Below are positions 11,461-22,412 of a DNA stretch of 64,000 bases, piece after piece. Below the pieces are notes generated by a model that worked only from the letters and a program-made list of their open reading frames with translations, was not told the origin of the DNA and did no database searches. This DNA is from Juglans regia (lineage: Eukaryota > Streptophyta > Magnoliopsida > Fagales > Juglandaceae), in the NCBI RefSeq assembly GCF_001411555.2, contig NC_049901.1, forward strand, positions 42,462,302 through 42,526,301. Direction: 5' to 3'. Position 1 is the first letter of the stretch, and the number at the start of each line of letters is the position of its first letter. The position numbers and the translations under genes are program-made.

Positions 11461-12145
11461 CATAAACTTAATTAACAAAAGTCTACCATCATCCTTAATT
11501 TTATAAACATTCCAAAAAAATCAATCCATGATCCGTCATAAAGCAAACTTGGACAGGCACATAACTCAATTCCAAAACAACCATCATATATATCCAACTC
11601 CATGTCTAACATGTCCCATTAAAATATGATGAAAGTACTATTGAAGTTGGTACAAGAAACAAAAAACGTTGAAGACCCCTAGCTATTAAAGACACAATTG
11701 ATTCCCGCTGCGCTGGTTACTGTAAAGATATTAGAGATTCCTGCTGAGTGGAGTACTATTAAAACACTTGCTTTTTAACTTTACTATGGTCAAATGAACA
11801 TTAAAAAAGAATTTACTGTTAACTATTGTTTATTGCACTTGTAAATTTGTAATCTGCCCATTTGCCTATATATATATATATAAAGGTGGTTGGCTTTGTT
11901 GAGAGACAAAGTTTATGTTTTAGAGAATCCTTAGGAGCTCCAAAACCGAAGAATACTTCTCTTCCCCTACTTCCTTGCTCTTTTTTTTGTAATTGCACAA
12001 TACTTTCATGTATTATTAATTGTTCATTTGAAATGAAGAACTTCATTTGTTTCATTTGCATGCTAATCCGTGAGTATTGTCAGTATTTATCTTGCTCTTT
12101 TCTCCTGTAGTTATATTTTTATCTTTCTATTTAATTACTACTTAC
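11461..12145. other. Intergenic, no gene seen
   Basis: The stretch is AT-rich with a TA run at about 11866-11882. Reading frames on both strands near 11819-12110 overlap each other and match nothing recognised. No bounded element was found. Confidence 0.35.
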
Positions 12146-12160
12146 TTTATGACTTGGATT

Positions 12161-12306
12161 CTAGTCATCTAGTCCTTATTTATTTGGATTCCAGTTATCT
12201 GGTCCCAACATTTAATTTCTTACTTTACTTACATGCACTATCACTTCAGTTATCTGGTACTTCTGACTCCAATTATCTAGTCCCGATTTCAACTCTAGTC
12301 ATCTGG
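12161..12306. repeat. Cluster of five short palindromic motifs
   Basis: Five 11-12 nt units occur within 146 bp: CTAGTCATCTAG (12161), CCAGTTATCTGG (12191), CAGTTATCTGG (12247), CCAATTATCTAG (12269) and CTAGTCATCTGG (12295). Each is a near-palindrome with four-base arms around T-[CT]-A-T. The units are irregularly spaced. Their function is unknown; they may be internal repeats of a mobile element or of an old LTR. Confidence 0.5.
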
Positions 12307-12490
12307 TCACTACTTTATTTGCACATCTTTCTTCTTTCTTTGCCTTTCCTATGGTCACTAATTTTTTTACCTAGCATGATCTCTTAAAAAAAGATGTATA
12401 GAAGCATTGATGTCTTTCCTCATGAGAGGTTTAACAATAACTTGAATATAACCAATATACTGAAATTTATAACCTTTTATCAGGAAATCT

Positions 12491-12924
12491 TGTATGATAC
12501 CACATCTGATAAGGATAATGGTAAGTGGTGTATGAGATCCCATATTGTTTAAGAATAAGAAGTTATTGCTCTTTATAAGGTTCCAATGAGAATCTAATTG
12601 TATTATTTAGAGTGTAGGTCATGCGGTTTGGACCTTCTATTGGGGCGTCACAAATGATATTAAAGTCTATCACAACCAGAAATATAGGATTTGAGCCATA
12701 CCACCTACGATGGACAAGCTCGACGAGGACATCGAAAATTTAAGGGAGAGATTGTGATACCCCATATAATAAGAATAATTGTAGGTAGTGTATGAGATCT
12801 CACATTGCTTAGGAATGAAAAGTTCTTACTTTTTATAAGATTTCAATTTGACTCTAATTGTATCATTGACTAGTCATTTTGGAGTGTAGACCATGTAGTT
12901 TAAGTCTTCTATTGGAACATTACA
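12491..12924 (+). mobile_element. TRIM-like miniature LTR retrotransposon
   Basis: Two similar direct repeats, 12491-12652 and 12753-12924, begin TGTATGATACC and TGTGATACC and end GTCACA and ATTACA. They share GTGTATGAGATC, TTTATAAG and GAGTGTAG. Between them lie only about 100 bp. These begin with AATGATATTAAAGTC, a degenerate match to a tRNA-Met primer site, and end with the purine-rich TTTAAGGGAGAGAT. Paired short LTRs, a primer site and a polypurine tract without any ORF define a TRIM. No clean target duplication was found. Confidence 0.75.
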
Positions 12925-12959
12925 TCTTGAATAGATTTCTGTTAAATAAGCAACATTTT

Positions 12960-13890
12960 TCGTGAGTTTTCAAAGATTTATTCAATAGTTTTAATATTGA
13001 ACTTAGTCTTAAAAACATATTGACTTTTAAGTATGATCATTGCAATATATAATATAATACTTGATATTGTGTGTACTTACTTATCAAGTGAGACTAATCT
13101 TTTTTTATTCTTTATTACATTATATTATTCATATATATATTCCTCTAAAGTACTCATGACTAATAAATAAGATTATACCATTTTTTATTAACCCTAATAC
13201 GCCAAAAGGCAAACAAATCAAGTCTAGTTTGAAAACAAATTAATGGGAAGTCGGTGCCAGTACTGGAGATGAAAAAGAAAAATCAAGACGAGGAAAATTA
13301 GTAATTGACATCTGTGGATGAGTACTTGAGAAAGATCATCATGTGAGTAACCAAGAAATTATATATAGTCCTCGATCGATCGTACTTAATTTGTGTGACG
13401 CATTTGCAAACGTAAATATATATCAAATCTATCTTTAAGTAAGAAAATATTTACGGAGTAATTATTTGTACCTATATATATAGGTTTTGCATGAGTAGTC
13501 TTTTACAAGAAAAATAGATTTTTACTATAAAAAGTATATAAAAAAAATTATTTTTATCCCGAAAGAGATTAACCTTTTATAAAAGAACTGCACAAAATTT
13601 TCACGTATTAAAATTAGATCTGTATTTTTAAATGATTAGGATTTCATGATTTACGTCGTTGAAACTTGACCATTAATCTAGATATATATTTTTGGGTCCT
13701 ACGAACGGTACGTGAGGCGCGGGTTATAGAAGCTTCGCCTTCAAGAAAGAGGGGACCATACAAAGACGGAAGAAGACTGTATGGTTCCACGTTCACACAA
13801 TGTGGATTTTTCCCGCGCTGGCGTAAGCAATGACTCTAACCCCTTTTGCATATAAAATAAATAAAAAAAGAAAAAAAAAGAGGAACACGA
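12960..13890. repeat. P450-2 distal upstream region (pairs with about 30590-32030)
   Basis: The stretch matches the P450-3 upstream region at several points, such as TATTAACCCTAATACG and GTCAAAAGG/GCCAAAAGG, GACGAGGAAA, GGGTCCTAC-AACGGT, GCTTCGCCTTCAAGAAAG and ATGGTTCC-CGTTCACAC. It shows that copies 2 and 3 share at least 1.4 kb of 5' flank. P450-1 lacks it. No coding sequence was recognised. Confidence 0.6.
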
Positions 13891-14097
13891 ACAAAACAAA
13901 TTATCATTCACATGTTGTTTTAAAGAAGCTTAACCAGTGTGCTGGCCAGTTAAAAGCGGTTATTTCAAATCTTTCCTCCAACTCCACAAGCTCACATATT
14001 CTAATGTAAAAATCTTTCTCATCAGAGATTCGTATATTCTACTCTGCACACATCTAACGTGACAAACCGGGTTCACAAATTAAATATAAAAACACTC

Positions 14098-14301
14098 AGG
14101 AGACGTTTGGATTCGAAGATGATTTGAGATGAGTTGAGATGAGCTAAAATAGATTGTGAATAGTAATGAGATGAGTTGTGAATAGTAGTGAGATTTATGA
14201 GTTAAAGTTGCTGAATAGTAGTGAGATGAGTTGAGATGAACTGAGATGAGCTGAGATGAGTTAAGATGAGCTGAGATCACTTACGAATCCAAACGAGTCC
14301 T
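14098..14301. mobile_element. MITE, GTTTGGATTCG termini, GATGAG-repeat body
   Basis: The left end AGGAGACGTTTGGATTCG is mirrored by the right end CGAATCCAAACGAGTCCT. The interior is built from repeats of GATGAGTTGAGATGAGCTGA. It is inserted in the P450-2 promoter region and is absent from the other copies. No target duplication could be read cleanly. Confidence 0.75.
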
Positions 14302-14984
14302 CAAACCAATCGAGATACTCTCTTCGTTCATGTGTTTTTGTGCCTTTGCATGTAAAAAACTTCATGAAAAAAACAAGTACCGAAAATGAACCCAACACAA
14401 AATTTAGAGAGAGAGAGAGGGTTGTGTGAGAGAGAGAGGGCTTGGCAAGAGAGGGCTTGAGTAGATCAGAGAGAGAGAGGGCTTGGTAAGAGAGCTTGAG
14501 GAGAGAGAGAACTTGATGAGAGAGAGAGGGGTTCAAGAGAGAGAAGGGCTTCGTCGAGAGAGAGCCAGAGGAGAGAGAGATTCAGAGAATGAAGACTAGA
14601 TTAGTAGATTTCGAGGAGAGAGATGTGGATAGGGTTGTGGCTAAAAAATCACTGAGAGAGTACGGTGTAGAGACTATTGAGTAGCAGTACTCAAATCAAA
14701 ATTGACCCATATTAAGCCATCCCAAAATAACTCTTAACATTTTTGTTTATATTTTAGAATTTAAAAATAAAAATAAATAGAGAGATTGAGGAGACCTTAT
14801 ACTATTTACTAAATATTTGATATTGTCGAAATAATTTAATCTTACTTTACAAATGTGGCATATGCAAATTTAAAAGAATCGGGGGGTGATTGGGGTTAGA
14901 AGAAAACTTGAAATAGGCATTTTTATAATTTTGCCAAAGAAATGGGGTGAACCTGTGCAAATGTGTTGAACATCGCGCTCCGAC

Positions 14985-14995
14985 CATATAAATAC
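14985..14995 (+). promoter_or_regulatory. TATA box of pseudogene P450-2
   Basis: CATATAAATAC lies 132 bp before the ATG at 15117. The flanking ACCTGTGCAAAT and GGGTCAAC are kept as in P450-1, so the promoter has survived better than the gene it served. Confidence 0.5.
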
Positions 14996-15238
14996 TCACC
15001 CCCAACCGCTGTCCCAATCCAACTTCAAACATATAATATTGTCGTGCCCAAAATAGAAAACACAAAAAGGGTCAACGAAGGTATCCGATGAAAACTTTAT
15101 CAAAGATTGATCAGCCATGGAGTCACTCCAATTCCTAGCCTTTGTTTCTCTGATTGCTTATCTTCCCTTCCTTTCATTCTTCCTCCTCACCAAGACGTCA
15201 AAACCCCAAAAACAATCTCCACCTCCCCTGACCATCAC

Positions 15239-15473
15239 TGAAACAGAGTGATCAAAGATCGAGGAGAAGAGAAGATGGAGGAGAAGAGAAGTATGATACG
15301 AGAGAGATGAAGTTGGAAAAATGTATTCTCATTCAGTGTGTATTATAAAAGAATAAGTCTTTGCAATACAGACGTGCAAAAGTAATTGTAATAACTACCT
15401 TTCTATGTAAACCAATGAAAACATTACATGTGTTTATTCTAAAATCTACATTTAATTATATCAATTTATAACA
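15239..15473 (-). repeat. 3' LTR of the copia element in P450-2
   Basis: The 235-bp direct repeat starts TGAAACAGAGTG and ends TTATAACA on the plus strand. It matches 19898-20163 except for scattered substitutions and one internal duplication found only in the other LTR. A purine-rich tract lies just inside it (minus strand, CTTGAGAGGGAC). Confidence 0.9.
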
Positions 15474-18400
15474 GTCCCTCTCAAGATGATGTGTATATAT
15501 TAAGCACATTCATCTTGGACAACAAAGTATCAAATGGTTTGGAACCAAGAGGCTAAGTCATCAAATCTGCGATTTGATGAACATAAGCAATATGTAGAAC
15601 AGTCAGTGATCCTTCTTCTATTTTCTCATGCACCAAATGACAATCCAGCTCTATATGTTTGGTCCGTTCATGATGAACTGGATTGTCTGCTATATGAAGA
15701 GCAGCTTGATTATCACAAAACAATAAAACTAACTGTGTATGTGATTGATGCAGATCCTTAAGTAATGCCTGAATCCATATTATTTCACAAAATGTAAATG
15801 CTATTGATCTATATTCAGCTTCTACTGATGATCTAGAAACTGTATATTGCTTCTTCGATTTCCAAGATACCAGAGAATCCCCAATGACACAATACTCACT
15901 GACTGACCTGCGAGTATCTATACAACTTGCCCAATTTGAGTCTGAAAATGCCTTTATATGCACTTTGGAATCACTTGGAAATAAAAGACCTTGTCCAAGA
16001 GCTAATTTCAAGTATATGAGAATCCTCATTGCAGCTTGAAGATGAGGTATTCGAGGACTATCTAGATATTGACTCAAATGGTGGACTGCAAAAGTAATGT
16101 TTGGTCTGGTATGAGTAAGGTAAATTAATCTGCCATTCAATCTTCTATAACCAGAAATATCATCAACCAAGTCACCTTCATCTTTTGACAATTTAACATA
16201 AGTATCCAGTGGAAACAAAACAGGTTTGACATCTAATAAACCAAAATCTTCTAGTAGCTCTAAAGTGTATTTTCTTTGAGATAAAGAAATGCCTCTTTGT
16301 GATCTTGCAATTTCCATCCCGAGAAAGAACTTGGCTGGTCCCAAATCTTTCAATTTAAAATAAAGAGTTAAGGTTGCTTCGATAGATTCAATTGCCTCTA
16401 AATCACTGCTAGCAAGCAAGATATAATCCACATAAAGCAATAAAACCACAAATGAATGTCCTTCCTTCTTAGTAAACAAGGAGTAATCTGCCTTTGACTG
16501 TGTAAATCCAATGTCAAATAACATAGATTTGAACTTCGAATTCCATTGTCTGGATGCTTGCTTCAAACCATATAAGGATCTTTGAAATTTGCATACCCGA
16601 GAGTCCCCCTTAGGTAGATCACCAGGAGGTGCTTTCATGAAAACTTATTCATCTAAGTCTTCATATAAAAATGCATTATTGACATCTAGGTGAAAAAGAT
16701 GCCAATTGTGTATTGCAGCCAGTGATAATACACATCTAACAGTGACCATCTTCGCAACAGGTGAGAAAGTTTCAAAAAAATCTAGGCCTTCCTTTTGAGT
16801 GTACCCTTTGACTACAAGTCTTGCCTTATATCTCTCAATAGAACCATCTGAATTGTATTTAATTTTATATACCCATTTACAATCTATGAGTTTTTTATTT
16901 GCAAGAAGTGATGTTAGAACCCAAGTGTTATTTGATTCAAGTGCAGAAAATTCTGCAGCCATGATATCTCTCCAATGAGTATGCCTAACAGCTTGGTGAT
17001 AAAAACTTGGTTCAATTTCAGTAGATATGGCAACAGAAAAAGCTCTATGTGATTGAGACAATTTGGAGTATGATAAGACATAAAAAAATGCTATATTTAG
17101 TATCTATATTAATGGAAGGATCTATGAAAGAAGATTAAGAAGTAGAACAGCCAGATTGCAGTGAAAAGATTGCAAGTAACCAGGTGCTTTGTGTTGTCGA
17201 GTTGATCTCCTCAAAACAGGAAATTGAGTCTCATCATTCATATTTGGTGAGTTTGTGTTTTCTGGATTAGGATGACTACTGGATTGTTCTTGAGGATTGG
17301 AAGGTATAGAAATATTTGTATTCTCAGTAGAATCAGAAATTGGTTTTGGAAAGACTATGTTATCAGATGATGAATGAGGAATAATGTCCAAATTTGAAAT
17401 GAAGGTCGAAGAATCATTCTTTGATATAAAAGGAAAAACTTATTTATGAAAAATCACATCCCTAGAAATAATGAAATTCTTATTTTCTAAATCATACAAT
17501 TTATATCATTTTATACCAAAAGGATAACCTATAAAAACACATTTTTTGGCTCTTGGTAAAAATTTGTTTTTGTTTTGAACAAGTGTTGATGCATAAACCA
17601 AACAACCAAAAACTTTCAAATGATTATAAGATGGATTTGAATTATAAAGAACTTCATGTGAAGACTTGTTATTTAAAACTAAATTGGAATGCGATTTATG
17701 AGATAACATGCAGTTAGTATGCATTCTTCTCAAAAAACTAAAGGGACATTTGACTGAAATTTTAAAGCTCTTGCTACATTTAGCAAGTGTTGATGTTTTT
17801 TCTCAACTATAGAATTTTGTTGAGGTGTTTCTACACATTACATTTGATGTACTATTCCTTTCAATGCATAAAAATCTGCCGTTTTAAATTCTGAACCATT
17901 ATCACTTCTTATACATTGTATTTTCTTCCCAAATTGTGTTTCAATTAAATTGTAAAAAAATTTGAATATGTTTCTGACCTCAGATTTGTTTTTCATCAAA
18001 TATACCTAAGTAAATCATGAATGATCATCAACTATAGTAAGGAAGAGTCTGGAATCATTATGGGTTGGAATTGAAAAATGGCCCCATATATCACAATGGA
18101 CAATATAAAAAATGAAACTTTCATTATATGGATGAATTTAAAATGGTAATCTTTTACGTTTTGCCAATGGGCAAATAGTACAATGATGATCAACAATTTT
18201 ATCATAAATGTTGATATCTGGTACATTATTGGAAAGAAATGATAGTCGAGATATAGAAGGATGTCCTAGTCTGATATGCCAGACTTTAGAACTTGTTACA
18301 GAGTTTACAAGAGTTGATTTAGGTTGAACCACAACATCACTAGCACTTGATTTTTGCCGTATGTAAAGCCCAGCTGATCTTCTAGCTATCCTAATCATCT

Positions 18401-19897
18401 TCCATTAGGTAAGTCCCTGAATAAAGCAAAAATCAGATGAGAATATAAAAGAGCATTTCTGATTTGAAGTAAGTTTGCTTACTGAGAGCAGATTATATGA
18501 GAAAGATGGAACACAAAGTACATCTTTAAGAATTAGGTTTTCAGATATTTGAACTGTACCAATATGAGTTACAGGTACAGTATTTCCATTTGGGAGTTTA
18601 ACAGAAATGTATAAGGCTTTTGTGGTTGAGGTAAAGATGTCAAATGAATGAGCAATATGGTCTGTAGCCCCTGTGTGAGCAATATGGTCTTTAGCCCCTG
18701 TGTCTACAACCCAAGTATTTTCAAATATTAAAGATGAAATTGAAGCACTTAAAGAAATGCAAGAATTTGATGATATACCTTGAGCAGAATGACCAATCGA
18801 ATTAGAAATGATGTTTGCAGCTTGGTGATTGGTATTATCATCAGGTTGTGGGTGAATTAATGATAACAGTTTTTTATAGTCTTCTTTAGAGAAAGACATT
18901 TCATTAAAATTCTCAAAATGAGTACTCAAGGTTTTGCCTGAAATCTGGTTAGTAGTTGCTGTAAATTTTCCTTTCTATCGAAAATTGGTTGAATTCTGTT
19001 TGAAGCCTAGAGGGTACCCATGTATCTTGTATCATTTTTTCACTGTATGATTGTTCATACCACAATGAGTGCAAAACAACTTATCTTTTTTCGGCTGTTG
19101 TTTTCCTGGAACAAACTTCTTTATTGCTGGATTTGTATCTTGAACTTTGCTCATGAAGGCAGCAATGTCAATCATGTTGTTCTTGCTAATCTCTCTTTGT
19201 TTCTCTTCTTAAACAACTAAAGAAAAAACTTTATTTATATTTGGCAGAGGTTCTAATATCAAAATTTGCCCTCTGATATGGGAAAAACAATAATTTAACC
19301 CCATAAAAAATTGCACCACATGCTGTCTATCTTGATAATTCAAGAAAATCTTTATTGTATCACACTTACAGATTCTTAATGCTCCACATGAACATTTAGA
19401 ATCTGATTATAATCCAGCAATTCGTCTCATAGGGATTTGAATCTTGTATAATAATCTCGCACTGATGAGTCTTCTTGCGTCAAAATTGATAGATCTTTCT
19501 GTAGTTGAAAGATTCTTGGACCATTTCCTTGTGTAAATTTGTTTTTCAGATCATCCCACATGTCTTTAGCTGTTCTTACACATATTATGCTCCATCCTAT
19601 TTCTTTTGAAACAGAACTGATGATCAGGAAAAAAACATATTATTGCATCTCTCCCACAATTCGTAGGCAGAATTTGTTGAACTTGGTTGTGCAATCGATC
19701 CATTCACGAACCGAATCTTGTTCTTGGCTTTCAAAGCCATCATCATGGACCTGCTCCATGTATGATAGTTTTCCCCAGTGTGGACGTTCGACACCAATAT
19801 GTTTCCTGGTCAATCACCACTTTGTAAGTGATAGTAACTTGGAATATTCTCCATATTTAAATCAGAAGCGGAATTAGCCATTTATAATCTGATACCA

Positions 19898-20163
19898 TGA
19901 AATAGAGTGATCAAAGATGGAGGAGAAGAAAAGTCTGATACGAGAGAAATGAAGTTGGAAAAATTTATTCTCATTCAGTGTGTATTACAGAAGAATAAGT
20001 ATGTATTCTCATTCAGTGTGTATTACAGAAGAATAAGTCTATATTTATAACCTGCAATATAGACGTGTAAAAGTAACTGTGATAACTAACTCTTTATGTA
20101 AGCCAATGAAAACATTACATGTGTTTATTCTAAATCTACATTTCATTATATCAATCTATAACA
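19898..20163 (-). repeat. 5' LTR of the copia element in P450-2, with tandem duplication
   Basis: The 266-bp LTR starts TGAAATAGAGTG and ends CTATAACA on the plus strand. A unit of about 38 bp containing ATTCTCATTCAGTGTGTATT is present twice in tandem (about 19965-20000 and 20003-20038), which explains its extra length over the partner LTR. Confidence 0.9.
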
Positions 20164-20201
20164 ATCACTACCTAGCTCCCAAAATCCTACCCTTTAAGCG
20201 G

Positions 20202-20884
20202 GAGCACTCTCATTAAATTAGCTAAAGTTAAAAGATATTTTTTATGAATGTAAGAGAAATTTAACTTTTAGCTATTTCATTAACATAAATCTCCACATTA
20301 GAATAGCTATTTTTTCATTACATAATAATAAAATAATATAAGATGAATTTGATTTTAATTATTCACATCAAATCTTCATATTAGATTATACATTTATTTA
20401 TAATATAGTAATGAATAACTAATAATTTCAAAAATATTTAATTTTTTTTAATTTTTATTTTATTTTATTTTATCATATTTTATTATTCTACCTATTATAT
20501 ATTAATTAATAATCATATTCTTATTAAATTAATATATCACTAACTCAAATTAATATATTAATTTCAAAAATATTTTAATTTTTTTAATTATAAAATTATT
20601 TTATTTTATCATATTTTACTATTCATAATATTATATATTAATTAGTAATTATATTCTAATTAAATTATGAATTAAAAATAGAAATTAGAAAAACATTAAT
20701 AGAGATTTCGGGAGAGATAAACAAATGATATAAAATAGATTTGATGAATAAATAGTATCTTTTAAATTTAAAAATAATTTTAAAAGTTACAGTAGTTTTA
20801 TTTTAAAATATAATTATTATAATATAATATATTTTATAATTCAATAATTAAATTTTTATTAGATTTAATTTTAGCAACGAGCTC
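20202..20884. mobile_element. AT-rich non-autonomous transposon in P450-2 (hAT-like)
   Basis: The 683-bp AT-rich insertion interrupts the P450 codons for Leu-Ile-Gly. It starts GAGCACTCTCATTAAATTAG and ends GCAACGAGCTC, which are degenerate inverted repeats. The flanks TTAAGCGG (20194-20201) and TCAATTGG (20885-20892) both align with TTAATCGG of intact copies, consistent with a diverged 8-bp target duplication. No ORF is present. Confidence 0.65.
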
Positions 20885-22363
20885 TCAATTGGATCATTCT
20901 TTGCAGTGTTCGCCAACCGAGAGCCACGTATGCAATGGACGACTGACGTTCTGAAAAGCTCACCCTCCGCCACCTACGCTATCCGCCGATCCTTCAACAG
21001 CTACCAGGTCATCACGGCCAACCCTGTCGTCGTCCAGCATATCCTCAAGACCCCATTCCATAATTACGGCAAGGGAGGCAATTCCCACCGCGTCCTCAAA
21101 GACTTGCTCGGCTTCGGCATCTTCAACGTGGATGGCGAGTCCTGGAAGTTTCAGAGACAAGTCTCCAGCCACGAGTACAACTCCAAGTCTCTACGCAAGT
21201 TTGTCGAGACCGTCGTCGACACCGAACTCTCTGAACGCCTCATCCCCATCCTATCCTCGGCTGCCGCCAAAACTGGAACTGTCCTAGACTTCCAGGACAT
21301 TCTACAGAGGTTCGCCTTCGACAATATATGCAAAATCGCTTTCGGGTTCGACCCTGCCTACTTGTTGCCCTCTCTTCCACAAGCCAAGTTCGCGGAAGCT
21401 TTTGAGGAAAGCGTCAAGATCAGCACCGAGAGGTTAATTTCGTTAATCCCCCTCGTCTGGAAAATCAAGAAGATGTTAATATTGGGTCCGAGAAACGTAT
21501 GAGAATCGCAGTATCAGAAGTTCGAGAATTCGCCACAAAGATTATAAGAGAAAAGAAGCACGAGCTCGGCGAGAAGTCGCTCGACTCCGTCGACCTCTTG
21601 TCAAGGTTCTTGAGCTCCGGCCATTCGGACGAGAACTTCGTGACGGACATAGTGATAAGCTTCGTACTTGCCGGGCGTGACACTACCTCGTCGGCTTTGA
21701 CATGGTATTTCTGGCTACTTTCCAAGAACCCACGTGTTGAGGCTGAGGTTCTGAAGGAAATCAGAGAAAAATCCGAATCTCCTATTTATGATGAAGTCGA
21801 AGACATGGTGTACGCCCACGCTTCTTTGTGCGAAAGCATGCGGCTATACCCGCCCGTTGCTGCAGACACGAAGGAGGCCGCCGGCGACGAAATTCTGGCT
21901 GACGGTACGGTGGTGAAAAAAGGGAATGAGAGTGACGTACCATCAATACGCCATGGGAAGGATGGAGACGCTGTGGGGTTCGGACTGGGCAGAGTTTAAG
22001 CCGGAGCGATGGCTGGAGAAGAGCGAGGACCCGGAGGAGAAACATTAATGGAGGTTCGTAGGGAGGGACGCATACACATACACAGTGTTCCAGGCGGGAC
22101 CGAGGATTTGTTTGGGGAAGGAGATGGCATTCCTGCAGATGAAGAGGTTAGTTGCGGGGATTCTAAGGAGGTTCAAGTTGGTGCCGGTACTGGAAGAAGG
22201 GTTTGAGCCGGAGTTTGTACCGTACTTGACTTCCAAAATGAAAGGTGGGCTTCCGGTGAAGATTGTTGAGAGGGATGATGCGAAAGAGTGACATGCATGC
22301 ATCTAAACATGCCTTAATAATCTATGTACTACAAATATTTTAGTGTATTTTTTAATATCCCTA

Positions 22364-22385
22364 AGTTTTTTTTTTTTTGAAAGAT
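22364..22385. mobile_element. 22-bp poly(T) micro-insertion with 10-bp target duplication
   Basis: The exact repeat AATATCCCTA at 22354-22363 and 22386-22395 flanks a T-run ending GAAAGAT. P450-1 and P450-3 have a single copy of the target. On the minus strand it reads as a short tag plus poly(A), as would be left by an extremely truncated retroposon. Confidence 0.6.
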
Positions 22386-22412
22386 AATATCCCTATGTTT
22401 AATTCTTAGTAT

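Larger units (their letters stand above)
15239..20163 (-). mobile_element. Ty1-copia LTR retrotransposon, full-length but decayed
   Basis: LTRs lie at 15239-15473 and 19898-20163, and the 5-bp target duplication ATCAC is exact at 15234-15238 and 20164-20168. The coding order on the minus strand is gag (about 18930-19890), protease with WVVDTGAKDHIAH (within 18405-18929), GAG-pre-integrase with H-H-C-C spacing (18138-18398), integrase (about 17500-18130), linker (17122-17391), and reverse transcriptase plus RNase H (15553-17061). The primer site beside the right LTR reads TGGTATCAGATT on the minus strand, as for initiator tRNA-Met. The reverse transcriptase box is YVDY instead of YVDD, and several frame breaks separate the domains, so this copy cannot move by itself. 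It interrupts P450-2. Confidence 0.95.
15117..22291 (+). pseudogene. Cytochrome P450 CYP94A-like pseudogene (P450-2), split by insertions
   Basis: The first 122 bp of the coding region (15117-15238, beginning with ATGGAGTCACTC) are followed by a 4.9-kb copia element, then 33 bp more, then a 683-bp insertion, and then the remainder (20885-22291). Aligned by eye with P450-1, the rest carries a nonsense codon TAG at 20173-20175, a one-base deletion near 21478, an extra A near 21916-21921, and an in-frame TAA insertion at 22046-22048. The haem loop FQAGPRICLG and the AGRDTTSS helix remain readable. Divergence from P450-1 is low between the lesions, so inactivation seems recent relative to the duplication, or the copies were homogenised. 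It cannot yield a full enzyme. Confidence 0.95.
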
